The position numbers and the translations under genes were made by a program. DNA of 64,000 nt, from the NCBI RefSeq assembly GCF_900167525.1, contig NZ_FUZQ01000005.1, positions 248,001 through 312,000 of the forward strand. Reading direction: 5' to 3'. Under the pieces are notes generated by a model. The model saw only the letters and a list, made by a program, of their open reading frames with translations. It made no database searches and was not told where the DNA came from. Source of the DNA: Krasilnikoviella flava (lineage in GTDB: Bacteria > Actinomycetota > Actinomycetes > Actinomycetales > Cellulomonadaceae). Positions 25,080-33,083 of the stretch are shown here, piece by piece (the stretch's first letter is position 1; each line of letters opens with the position of its first letter).

Positions 25080-25129
25080 TCAGGCCAGGTCAGTCAGGAG
25101 ATCAGGGTGAATCTCAGGGAGGCCTCAGG
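25080..25129. promoter_or_regulatory. Cluster of five TCAGG direct repeats
   Basis: TCAGG occurs at 25080, 25094, 25102, 25114 and 25125. The last three are 11-12 bases apart, about one helical turn, as in direct-repeat sites of OmpR-family response regulators. The cluster sits between the divergent papain-like and VOC genes, immediately behind the papain-like promoter. No other gene lies in 25063-25239. Confidence 0.45.
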
Positions 25130-25239
25130 GTGTGCGGGGGACATCCCCCGCGAGATACCCCCCGATCAGTTCGGCCGGCACGCGCGGTCCACCCCGCAGG
25201 CCCGGGTCCGCCGGGCCGTCCCCCGCCCGAGGAGACCCC

Positions 25240-25623
25240 GTGATCACCGTGCACCGCGGCTTCAGCAGCTACTCCGTCGACGACCTCGACGCCGCCGAGG
25301 CGTTCTACCGCGACGTGCTGGGGCTCCGGGTGGGACGCACGCCCATGGGCCTGGAGCTGGACGTCACCGGCGGCGCCCCGGTCTTCGTCTACCCGAAGGG
25401 TGGCGCGCACCAGCCCGCGAGCCACACCGTGCTCAACCTCGTGGTGCCCGACGTCGCCGCCGCGGCGGCCGACCTGCACGCCGCCGGCGTCGAGCTGGTG
25501 CGCTACCCGGGGTTCGCGCAGGACGCCGACGGCGTCGTGCGCAGCGGCGACCCGCGCCAGGGCCCGACCATCGGATGGTTCCGCGACCCGGCGCGCAACG
25601 TCGTCGCGCTCATCGAGGAGTGA
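25240..25623 (+). CDS. VOC-family (glyoxalase/bleomycin-resistance) protein
   Basis: The 127-residue protein has the vicinal-oxygen-chelate pattern: FSSYSVDDLDAAEAFYRDVLGLRVG at the N-terminus, a middle strand VFVYPKGG, and the end GPTIGWFRDPARNVVALIEE with the C-terminal metal-ligand Glu region. GTG 25240 was chosen because GAGGAG lies 6 bases upstream and the longer frame adds Pro/Arg-rich shadow. The substrate is unknown. A TCAGG repeat cluster lies 110-160 bases upstream. Confidence 0.78.
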   Translation: MITVHRGFSSYSVDDLDAAEAFYRDVLGLRVGRTPMGLELDVTGGAPVFVYPKGGAHQPASHTVLNLVVPDVAAAAADLHAAGVELVRYPGFAQDADGVVRSGDPRQGPTIGWFRDPARNVVALIEE

Positions 25624-25702
25624 ACGACCGGCCCTCTCCCCGCGAGTGCGCGTTCCCCGGCCGGCGCCAGCAGGAACGTCGGCGGGGACGACGGTGCCCG
25701 GC

Positions 25703-27094
25703 TCACTCCGCGGCGGCCGGGACCACCCGCGGGAACAGGTCCTCGGCGGGCGGGGCCCAGGACGCGGCGTCGGCGTCCACCTGGTCGCCGGAGCGGATGT
25801 CCTTCACCTGGTCGGGCCCGACGGTCCCGTCCTCCTCCGCCTGTCCCGGGAACCACACGAACGGGATGCCGCGCCGGTCGGCGAACTTGATCTGCTTCCC
25901 GAACTTCGCCGCCGTCGGGGCGACGTCCGCCGGCACCCCGCGGGCGCGCAACGCGGCCGCCACCGCGTCGGAGCGGTCGCGGTGCGCCTCGTCAGTCACG
26001 GCGACCAGCACGGCGGTCGGGACGCCGCGGGTGGCGGTGACCAGGCCGGCGGACAGCAGCCGGGACACCAGCCGGGAGACACCGATCGACAGGCCGACAC
26101 CGGGATAGGTGTTCTTCCCGTCGGAGGCCAGGGTGTCGTAGCGGCCGCCCGAGCAGATCGAGCCGAGCTGCTCGTGCCCCACGAGCACGGTCTCGTAGAC
26201 GGACCCGGTGTAGTAGTCCAGCCCGCGCGCGATCTTGAGGTCCGCCACGACGACGCCCGGCGCCCGGCGGGCGGCCGCCTCGATCAGCGCGGCGAGCTCG
26301 CCCAGGCCGGTCTCGAGCAGCTCCGTCACCGCGTCGTAGGACGCCGCGAGCGCCCTGACCCGCTCGACGACGGCGACGTCCTCGCCGGAGATCGCGGCGA
26401 GCTCGAGGCAGCCCTTCGCCTGCTCGGGTGTCGCGCCCTGCTCGGCCCTCAGCAGCTCGGCGACGGCGTCCGGCCCGATCTTGTCGAGCTTGTCGACCTG
26501 CCGCAGCACGCCCTCGACGTCGTCGAGGCCGAGGCCGCGGTAGAAGCCCTCGGCGACCTTGCGGTTGTTCACCAGGATGCGGACCTCGGGCACGCCGACG
26601 TCGCGCAGGGCGCCGAGCGCCTCGGCCATGGCCAGCGGCAGCTCGACCTCGTAGTGGTACGGGAGCTCGCCCGCGCCGACGACGTCGATGTCGGCCTGGA
26701 CGAACTCGCGGAAGCGGCCGTCCTGGGGGCGCTCGCCGCGCCACACCTTCTGGATCTGGTAGCGCTTGAACGGGAAGGCGAGGCGGCCGGCGTTCTCGAG
26801 CACGTAGCGGGCGAACGGGACCGTGAGGTCGAAGTGCAGGCCCAGCTGCTTCTCGGACCGGTCGACAGCCGGCTCCCCGTCGGCGTCCTCCTGGAGCCGG
26901 CGCAGCACGTAGACCTCCTTGGAGGTCTCGCCCTTGCGCAACAGCTGGTCGAGCGGCTCGACGGCCCGCGTCTCGATACCGGCGAACCCGTGCAGCTCGA
27001 ACGTGCGGCGCAGCGTGTCCAGGACGTACTGCTCCACGACGCGACCGTCGGTGAGCCATTCGGGGAAGCCGGAGAGCGGGGTGGGGCGTGCCAT
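25703..27094 (-). CDS. hisS: Histidine-tRNA ligase
   Basis: The 463-residue class II synthetase has FDLTVPFARYV, motif 2 as RYQIQKVWRGERPQDGR, the histidine A region ARGLDYYTGSVYE, SGGRYD, and a C-terminal anticodon domain (VLVAVTDEAHRDRS...KFGKQIKFADRRG). ATG 27094 was chosen over the longer frame because MARPTPLSGFPEW is the usual start. It lies 54 bases after the interrupted metallo-hydrolase gene on the same strand. Confidence 0.95.
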   Translation of the reverse strand: MARPTPLSGFPEWLTDGRVVEQYVLDTLRRTFELHGFAGIETRAVEPLDQLLRKGETSKEVYVLRRLQEDADGEPAVDRSEKQLGLHFDLTVPFARYVLENAGRLAFPFKRYQIQKVWRGERPQDGRFREFVQADIDVVGAGELPYHYEVELPLAMAEALGALRDVGVPEVRILVNNRKVAEGFYRGLGLDDVEGVLRQVDKLDKIGPDAVAELLRAEQGATPEQAKGCLELAAISGEDVAVVERVRALAASYDAVTELLETGLGELAALIEAAARRAPGVVVADLKIARGLDYYTGSVYETVLVGHEQLGSICSGGRYDTLASDGKNTYPGVGLSIGVSRLVSRLLSAGLVTATRGVPTAVLVAVTDEAHRDRSDAVAAALRARGVPADVAPTAAKFGKQIKFADRRGIPFVWFPGQAEEDGTVGPDQVKDIRSGDQVDADAASWAPPAEDLFPRVVPAAAE

Positions 27095-27148
27095 GGGCCC
27101 CATCTTCCCAGACGACTGGAGCGCGTCGACCACCCGTCCCGCCGCCGG

Positions 27149-27916
27149 TCAGCGCAGGTACGGGTTGGTCGCGAGCTCCCGGCCGACGGTCGTGGTCGGG
27201 CCGTGCCCGGGGACGACGCTCAGGGCCGGGTCCAGCCGGCCCACCACGTCGCGCAGGGTCCGCGCCATCGTCGCGGCGTCCCCACCGGGCAGGTCGGTGC
27301 GCCCCACCCCGCCGGCGAACAGCACATCGCCCGCCAGGACCACGCCGTGGGAGCCGTCGGGGGTGCCGTCCCGGGAGACGCCCTGGGCGACGCCCTGGGC
27401 GACGCCCTGGGCGACGAGGAGCGTCGAGCCCTCCGTGTGGCCCGGCGCGTGCAGGGTTCGCAGCCGCACCGCGCCCGCGACGAGCTCACCGTCGCCGTCG
27501 TCCAGGTCCCGCACGACGACGGGCGCACGATAGTCCGCGGGCCTGCGGCCCGTGCCCGCGAGCGCCTGCGTCAGGGCCCCGCTGACGCCCGGGTCGCCGA
27601 CGTCCTGCCCCGGGGCCGCGAGGCCGAGCGAGCCGAACGGGTCCTCGAGCCGGTAGGCGTCGGCGGGATGGATACGCAGCGGCACGTCTTACCGCGCGCA
27701 GAGCGCCGCCGCGTCCCAGGTGTGGTCGACGTGGCCGTGGGTGGCGACGACGGCGCGCGGGACCAGGCCGCGCTCCCCGACCAGCCGCTCGACGGCGGGG
27801 GCGACGCCGGCGCCCGCGTCCACGACCACGCAGTCCGCGTCCCGCCCCGTCGGCCCGGCCACCACGACACAGCAGTTGGTGGCGAACACGGGGGCGACGA
27901 CGAGAAGGATCTGCAC
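27149..27916 (-). pseudogene. MBL-fold (glyoxalase II-like) hydrolase gene interrupted by an in-frame stop
   Basis: Two pieces lie in the same frame. Residues 1-75 (27916-27689) hold the metal motif ATHGHVDHTWDAA and end ALCAR-TAA. The remainder (27685-27149) begins GTG two codons later and carries APGHTEGS, GDVLFAGGVGRTDLPGGD and VPGHGP, the other metal ligands. Together they make one complete 255-codon gene. The stop occupies the place of a residue that is probably Tyr (TAC/TAT to TAA) before DVP. Either this is a recent nonsense mutation, a sequencing error, or translation restarts at GTG 27685 (or ATG, none nearer). A 12-base tandem repeat also expands a loop. Confidence 0.8.
27377..27412. 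repeat. Three tandem copies of a 12-base unit inside the MBL-fold gene
   Basis: GACGCCCTGGGC is repeated three times perfectly, with four more matching bases. It reads in frame as a repeated VAQG segment in the loop between the APGHTEGS and GDVLF motifs. Confidence 0.9.
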
Positions 27917-27992
27917 GGCGCCACGCTAGCGGCCCGCCCGGCGGGTCCGTCGGCGCGGAACGCCCTGCGGGTGTGACCTGCGTCCCGGCCTC

Positions 27993-27998
27993 TAGACT
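27993..27998 (+). promoter_or_regulatory. -10 element for the cyclophilin gene
   Basis: TAGACT in the 142-base gap between the MBL-fold gene and the cyclophilin. It implies a leader of about 55 bases. Confidence 0.5.
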
Positions 27999-28006
27999 GT
28001 CCTCCG

Positions 28007-28026
28007 CGCGCGGGAGTTCCCGCGCG
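28007..28026 (+). promoter_or_regulatory. Palindrome in the cyclophilin leader
   Basis: CGCGCGGGA and TCCCGCGCG are perfect inverted 9-base arms around GT. It lies just after the predicted transcription start, so it could be an operator or a leader hairpin. GAGGAGG follows as the ribosome site. Confidence 0.4.
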
Positions 28027-28058
28027 GTGACCGGGACGAGGCGAGGAGGTCCCCCACG

Positions 28059-28844
28059 GTGGCGGCCACCAAGCGCGAGCGGGATTACGCCCGCAAGCGG
28101 CAGGAGAAATGGGAGCAGCGGCGGGTGCAGGCGCGCGCCCGGCGGCAGCGGACGTTCGCGATCGTGGCGATCGTCGCGGTCCTGGCACTGGTCGGCGGCG
28201 GTCTCGTCGTCGCGAACCTCGGCACGGCGGGGAACCCGGCGGACACCCCGGCCGCGCTGGCCGCCGGCGACTGCCCCGCGGCCGAGACCGGCGCCCGCTC
28301 GGGCGGCGAGCGGCCTGACCCGTCGGCTGCCGAGGACCGCACGTGGACCGCGTCTCTCGACCTGTGCACCGGGGCCGGCGACTCGCAGGTCGTCGTGGAG
28401 CTGGACGGCGCCGCCGCCCCGCAGGCCGTCGCGAGCTTCGTGTCCCTCGCGAAGCAGGGGTACTTCGAGGGCACGTCCTGCCACCGCCTCACCACCTCGG
28501 GCATCTACGTGCTGCAGTGCGGCGACCCCACGGGGACCGGGACCGGTGACCCCGGCTACTCGTACGGCCCGATCGAGAACGCCCCGAAGGACGACGTGTA
28601 CCCCGCCGGGACCATCGCGATGGCCCGCCGAGGGGACGACGGCGAGTCGATGGGCTCGCAGTTCTTCATCGTGTACCAGGATTCGACCATCCCGTCCGAC
28701 AACGCGGGCGGGTACACGGTGCTCGGCACCGTCACGTCCGGCCTGGACGCCGTCCAGGCAGTCGCTGACGCGGGCGTCGAGGGAGGGGCCGGCGACGGCT
28801 CCCCCACGAGCCCCGTCATCATCGAAGGAGTGGAGACCCAGTGA
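28059..28844 (+). CDS. Membrane-anchored cyclophilin-type peptidyl-prolyl isomerase
   Basis: The 261-residue protein has a basic cytoplasmic N-terminus (residues 1-32), a membrane anchor (about 33-54), a spacer, and a cyclophilin domain from about residue 92. The domain shows VASFVSLAKQGYFEGTSCHRL, GTIAMARRGDDGESMGSQFFIVY and a late GYTVLGTV. It would catalyse proline isomerisation in extracytoplasmic proteins. The catalytic-region residues FF and Q look intact. Its stop overlaps the next start (GTGA). Confidence 0.88.
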   Translation: MAATKRERDYARKRQEKWEQRRVQARARRQRTFAIVAIVAVLALVGGGLVVANLGTAGNPADTPAALAAGDCPAAETGARSGGERPDPSAAEDRTWTASLDLCTGAGDSQVVVELDGAAAPQAVASFVSLAKQGYFEGTSCHRLTTSGIYVLQCGDPTGTGTGDPGYSYGPIENAPKDDVYPAGTIAMARRGDDGESMGSQFFIVYQDSTIPSDNAGGYTVLGTVTSGLDAVQAVADAGVEGGAGDGSPTSPVIIEGVETQ

Positions 28845-30532
28845 GCGAGAGCACCCCCGGCTCGACCGGCCCCGAGGAGACCCCGGCCGGCACCGAGGAG
28901 ACGGCCGAGACTCCATCGCAGACGACACCGGACGAGGCGGCACAGCCGACCCCGGACGCCGACGCTCCGGCAGACGAGGCACCGGCAGACGAGGCAGCAC
29001 CGACCGTCACGTCGGAGGCGCCTGTGGAGACCGTCCCCGCGGCGGACGATGCGGCGCCCGACCCCGCACCTGCTCCGGACCAGGTTGCCCCGGACGAGGC
29101 GAAGCCCGCGGCGCCGAAGCCGTCGGCCGTGCCGAAGCCGTCGCGGCTCGCGGGGGCCCCCAAGCCGTCCGCGCTGCGCCGCCCCGCCGCCCCGACCCCG
29201 GCGGACGTCCCGCCCGCCGAGCCCTCCACGACCCCCGCCGCTCCGGTGGTGCCGCCGGCCCTCGACGCCGCGGCGGCTGCCGCGGCCGAGGCGTTCGGGC
29301 GCGTGGACGACGACGGCACGGTCTACGTGCGCGAGTCGACCGGGGAGCGGCAGGTCGGGCAGTTTCCCGGGGTCTCCGCATCGGAGGCGATGAGCCTGTA
29401 CGTGCGGCGCTACCTCGACCTCGACGCCAAGGTCGCGCTCTTCGAGACCCGTCTCGACAGCGCCGACCTGTCGGTGCGCGAGATCGACCAGACCCTCACG
29501 AAGCTCGCGGAGGAGACCGGCGAGCCGGCCGCGGTCGGCGACCTGGACGCCCTGCGAGCCCGCGTCGACGGGCTGCGGTCGCACGCGGCGGAGCGTCGTG
29601 CGGCGCTCGAGCAGGAGCGCTCCGCCGCCAAGGCGGAGGCCGTCGCCGGTCGCACCTCGATCGTCGAGGCAGCCGAGAAGATCGCCGCCACCGACCCGGC
29701 GAAGATGCAGTGGCGCCCGGCCGGCGAGGAGCTTCGTGCACTCCTGGACCGCTGGAAGGAGGCGCAGCGCAGCGGGCCGCGCATCGACCGGCCCACCGAG
29801 GAGGCGCTCTGGAAGCGGTTCAGCCACGCCCGCACCGCGTTCGACCGCGAGCGTCGGCACTTCTTCGCCGACCTCGAGCAGCGCAACTCCTCCGCGAAGG
29901 CGGAGAAGGAGAAGCTGGTCGTGGACGCGGAGGCCCTGCAGACGAGCACCGACTGGGGCGCGACCGCCGCCGCGTACCGCGACCTCATGACGCGCTGGAA
30001 GGCCGCCGGACGGGCCAGCCGCAAGGACGACGACGCGCTGTGGGCCCGGTTCCGGGCGGCGCAGGACGCGTTCTTCGGTGCCCGCGACGCCGAGAACGCG
30101 GCGATCGACGAGGAGTACGCGCAGAACCTCGAGGTCAAGGAGGCGCTGCTCGTCGAGGCGGAGGCCCTGCTGCCCGTCTCGGACCTCGCCGCCGCGAAGG
30201 CGAAGCTGCGCGACCTCCAGGACCGCTGGGAAGAGGCCGGCAAGGTGCCGCGCGCGGACGTGCAGCGCGTCGAGGGCCGCATGCGCGCCGTCGAGACGGC
30301 GGTCCGGGGCGCCGAGCAGGCCCGCTGGGACCGCACCAACCCCGAGACCCGCGCGCGGGCCGAGGGTGCGGCGGCCCAGCTGGAGGCGGCGATCGAGGGG
30401 CTCGAGCGTGACCTCGCCGAGGCTCGCGAGTCGGGCGACGCACGCCGCGTCGAGGAGGCCGAGACGGCGCTCGCCGCACGGCGCACCTGGCTGGAGCAGG
30501 TCGTCCGTGCCGCGGAGGAGACCCGCGGCTGA
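28841..30532 (+). CDS. DUF349 domain protein
   Basis: The 563-residue protein has an acidic, Pro/Ala-rich N-terminus (about 1-145), probably disordered. After it come repeated helical DUF349 units of three-helix type, including RPAGEELRALLDRWKEAQRSG, AAYRDLMTRWKAAGRASRKDDDALW and KAKLRDLQDRWEEAGKVPR. The rest is mostly coiled coil. The function of this widespread actinobacterial protein is not known. Translation is coupled to the cyclophilin gene by a 4-base overlap. Confidence 0.82.
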   Translation: MSESTPGSTGPEETPAGTEETAETPSQTTPDEAAQPTPDADAPADEAPADEAAPTVTSEAPVETVPAADDAAPDPAPAPDQVAPDEAKPAAPKPSAVPKPSRLAGAPKPSALRRPAAPTPADVPPAEPSTTPAAPVVPPALDAAAAAAAEAFGRVDDDGTVYVRESTGERQVGQFPGVSASEAMSLYVRRYLDLDAKVALFETRLDSADLSVREIDQTLTKLAEETGEPAAVGDLDALRARVDGLRSHAAERRAALEQERSAAKAEAVAGRTSIVEAAEKIAATDPAKMQWRPAGEELRALLDRWKEAQRSGPRIDRPTEEALWKRFSHARTAFDRERRHFFADLEQRNSSAKAEKEKLVVDAEALQTSTDWGATAAAYRDLMTRWKAAGRASRKDDDALWARFRAAQDAFFGARDAENAAIDEEYAQNLEVKEALLVEAEALLPVSDLAAAKAKLRDLQDRWEEAGKVPRADVQRVEGRMRAVETAVRGAEQARWDRTNPETRARAEGAAAQLEAAIEGLERDLAEARESGDARRVEEAETALAARRTWLEQVVRAAEETRG

Positions 30533-30597
30533 CCCGCGCCGGACGTCGCGCACGCGCGGCGATCCACAGGCACGAGCCGGAGGGGCTCACGAGCGGA

Positions 30598-30603
30598 TAG
30601 GTT
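30598..30603 (+). promoter_or_regulatory. -10 element for the AbiEi-like gene
   Basis: TAGGTT followed by 7 bases and GTG 30611. Confidence 0.5.
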
Positions 30604-30610
30604 CCGCGTC

Positions 30611-31354
30611 GTGAGCCCCTTCGCCGTCCTCGCCACCGTGCCCGCCCCTCTGCCAGCCCTGCGCCGCACGGCGCGCGACCTCGCCCCGGCGCGAGCGCGC
30701 CGGCTCGGCGACCTGCTCGCCCCGGCCGCCCGGACCACAGGTCCCCTGGTGCACCCCGACGACGTCGGCGGCCGCGCCGCGTGGGACGTCCTGGTGGCCG
30801 ACGGCGCCCTCGAGGTCGTCCGCGGCGACACCGCGGTCGTCGCGGGAACCGCCGTGCCCCCGGCGCTGCGGGCCACGCTCCTGGCCGGCGCGCTGCCCAC
30901 GGGGGCCGTGATCGCCGGGCGCACCGCGGCATGGGTGCACGCCGGTCGCGCGGCGTGCGCCCGGCCCACCGACGGCCTCGACCTCACGTACCCGGCGGGC
31001 GGGCACCGGCCCGAGGTCTGGGGCGCCGGGCTCGTGTGGCAGGCACCGCTGCTGCGCGACGACACCGTGACCCTGGGCGGGGCGCGCGTCACCGCCCCGC
31101 TGCGGACGGTCGTGGACGTGGCGGTGCACGTCCCCGGTGACGACGACGCGGCCCTGCTCGCCCGCGTCGTCGCGGACGCCTGCGGTGTCCGTCTCCCCGA
31201 CGCGGCCGCGCTGCTGGAGCGCCGGGCGCGGGTCGTCGGCCGGCCACGGGCGCGCCGGGTGCTGGCCCGGGCCGCCCAGCTCCCCCAGCCGGGGGCGGCC
31301 CACGACCGCGCGACGGCGCCCGTCCTCCGTGCGCCGCCCGCCCCGCTGCCCTAG
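30611..31354 (+). CDS. Hypothetical protein, AbiEi-antitoxin-like layout
   Basis: The 247-residue Ala/Arg-rich protein has a possible N-terminal winged helix (LVHPDDVGGRAAWDVLVADGALEVVRGD) and a middle region ALPTGAVIAGRTAAWVHAG followed by a LGGARVTAPLRTVVDVAVHV segment. That order recalls the many actinobacterial proteins annotated as type IV toxin-antitoxin AbiEi-like. No toxin partner is adjacent; the next gene is ligD polymerase. The assignment is weak. Its TAG stop forms part of the next promoter. Confidence 0.5.
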   Translation: MSPFAVLATVPAPLPALRRTARDLAPARARRLGDLLAPAARTTGPLVHPDDVGGRAAWDVLVADGALEVVRGDTAVVAGTAVPPALRATLLAGALPTGAVIAGRTAAWVHAGRAACARPTDGLDLTYPAGGHRPEVWGAGLVWQAPLLRDDTVTLGGARVTAPLRTVVDVAVHVPGDDDAALLARVVADACGVRLPDAAALLERRARVVGRPRARRVLARAAQLPQPGAAHDRATAPVLRAPPAPLP

Positions 31355-31357
31355 GTT
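31352..31357 (+). promoter_or_regulatory. -10 element for the LigD polymerase gene, made with a stop codon
   Basis: TAGGTT starts with the TAG stop of the preceding gene and lies 7 bases before ATG 31365. Confidence 0.5.
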
Positions 31358-31364
31358 GAGCCGC

Positions 31365-32453
31365 ATGGCCTCCGCCGCACCCGCCGTCGAGCTCGACGCC
31401 GCTGGCCGCCCCGTGCGGGTCTCCAGCCCCGACCGCGTCGTCTTCCCCGAACAGCCCGGCCGGCCGGGCATCACCAAGCGCGAGCTCGTGGAGTACTTCC
31501 TGAGCGTCGGAGACGGGATCCTCGGGGCGCTCCTGCACCGCCCCACGACGCTCGAGCGGTGGCCCAAGGGCTGGTGGCCCGAGGCCGTGATGGCCACGCG
31601 CGCCGACAACCGCGGCGACGCCTTCTACCAGAAGCGCCTGCCCAAGGGTGCGCCGGACTGGGTCGAGACGGCGACCATCGCCTTCCCCAGCGGACGCACC
31701 GCCGACGAGGTGGCGCCCACCGAGCTCGCCGTCGTCGCGTGGGCCGCGAACCTCGGCACGATCACCTTCCACCCGTGGCCGGTGCGCCGCGACGACGTCG
31801 AGGCGGTGGACCAGCTGCGCATCGACCTCGACCCCCAGCCCGGCACCAGCTTCGACGACGCCGCGGCCGTGGCGCCCCATCTGCGCGACCTGCTCGCCGA
31901 GCTGGACCTCACCGGCTACCCGAAGACGTCGGGCGGGCGCGGCCTGCACGTCTTCGTGCCGCTCGCGCCGCGCTGGTCGTTCCAGCAGGCGCGGCGGGCC
32001 ACGATCGCGATCGGGCGCGAGCTGGAGCGCCGCCTCTCCGACCAGGTCACGACGAAGTGGTGGAAGGAGGAGCGGGGCGAGAAGATCTTCGTCGACTACA
32101 ACCAGATGGCGCGCGACCGCACCATCGCGTCCGCCTACTCCGTGCGAGCCAACAAGCGCGCCACCGTCTCCACCCCGCTGGAGTGGGACGAGGTGGGCGA
32201 GGCACACCCGGACGACTTCGACGTCACGACCGTTCCCGCGCGGTTCGCCGAGCGCGGCGACCTCTTCGCCGCCCTGCGCGCGGACCGCGACCCGGCCCTG
32301 GACTGCTCGCTCGACGCCGCGCTCGCGCTCGCCCGGCGCGACGAGGAGGAGCACGGCCTGGGCGACCTGCCCTACCCGCCGGAGTACCCCAAGATGCCGG
32401 GCGAGCCCAAGCGCGTGCAGCCCAGCCGGGACACCGACCGCAAACGCTCCTGA
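31365..32453 (+). CDS. LigD-type polymerase/primase (NHEJ)
   Basis: The 362-residue stand-alone POL domain has SSPDRVVFPEQPG, ITKRELVEYFLSVGD, RWPKGW, FYQKRLPKGAPDWVET and the metal-binding DLDPQPG pair. It also has KTSGGRGLHVFVPL, the nucleotide-binding His region, and VFVDYNQMARDRTIASAYS-like sequence. Such enzymes add ribonucleotides at broken DNA ends. The ligase partner is a separate convergent gene 630 bases away. No nuclease domain or Ku gene is in the window. Confidence 0.9.
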   Translation: MASAAPAVELDAAGRPVRVSSPDRVVFPEQPGRPGITKRELVEYFLSVGDGILGALLHRPTTLERWPKGWWPEAVMATRADNRGDAFYQKRLPKGAPDWVETATIAFPSGRTADEVAPTELAVVAWAANLGTITFHPWPVRRDDVEAVDQLRIDLDPQPGTSFDDAAAVAPHLRDLLAELDLTGYPKTSGGRGLHVFVPLAPRWSFQQARRATIAIGRELERRLSDQVTTKWWKEERGEKIFVDYNQMARDRTIASAYSVRANKRATVSTPLEWDEVGEAHPDDFDVTTVPARFAERGDLFAALRADRDPALDCSLDAALALARRDEEEHGLGDLPYPPEYPKMPGEPKRVQPSRDTDRKRS

Positions 32454-32471
32454 GGCACCCGCCTACGATCC

Positions 32472-33026
32472 TCACGGAAGGGTGTAGCGCAGGAAGACCG
32501 ACCCGTCGTCGAGCGGGACGCACTCGGCCCGGGTGAGGTCGGCCTGCATCCCGTCGGGCAGCAGCCGGAGCCCGCCGCCGGCGACGTGCGGCACCACGCG
32601 GACCGTCATCTCGTCGACGAGCCCGGCCCGCAGCGCCCCGGCGGCAGTCGTCGGCCCGGAGACCTCCACGACGCCGTCGGTCGCCGCCGCGATCTCGGCG
32701 AGGCGGTCCGGCGTGAGCCGCGGCTCGAACGTGGTGCGGGGCGCATCGACGGCGCCGAGGCTGTCTGAGCAGACGATCTTGTCGATCCCGCGCCAGATCT
32801 CGGCGAACTCGTCCGCGGCGTCGCTCTGTCCCGGCGCCCACGTGTCCCACACACGCATGGTGTCGAACATGTGCCGCCCGACGACGAAGGTCCGCACGTC
32901 CCGGACCCGGTCGTTGATGAACGCGTGGACGGCGTCGTCCGGGGCGCCCCAGTCGAAGTCGCCCGTCGCGTCGGCCACGTAGCCGTCGAGCGAACAGCTC
33001 ATCAGTCCGTACCTCAGTGTGCCCAT
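32472..33026 (-). CDS. Dihydrofolate reductase-family protein (RibD C-terminal type)
   Basis: The 184-residue protein has the RibD_C/DHFR-like fold pattern: LMSCSLDGYVADATGDFDW, a NADP-site-like TFVVGRHMFDTMRVW, the GVVEVSGPTTAAGALRAGLVDE segment and a final GGGLRLLPDG. It is related to bacterial yyaP-type reductases rather than true folate reductase. ATG 33026 with GGGGAG upstream was preferred. It sits between the two LigD genes but no functional link is visible. Confidence 0.75.
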   Translation of the reverse strand: MGTLRYGLMSCSLDGYVADATGDFDWGAPDDAVHAFINDRVRDVRTFVVGRHMFDTMRVWDTWAPGQSDAADEFAEIWRGIDKIVCSDSLGAVDAPRTTFEPRLTPDRLAEIAAATDGVVEVSGPTTAAGALRAGLVDEMTVRVVPHVAGGGLRLLPDGMQADLTRAECVPLDDGSVFLRYTLP

Positions 33027-33083
33027 GCTCCCCAGACCTCCCTCGCGACCTCGACTCATCGGCCGGCGACCCGCCGCCCCGGG

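Noticed and set aside
30611-31354. Abortive-infection AbiE system
   Set aside because: Only a weak AbiEi-like layout is seen and there is no AbiEii nucleotidyltransferase next to it.
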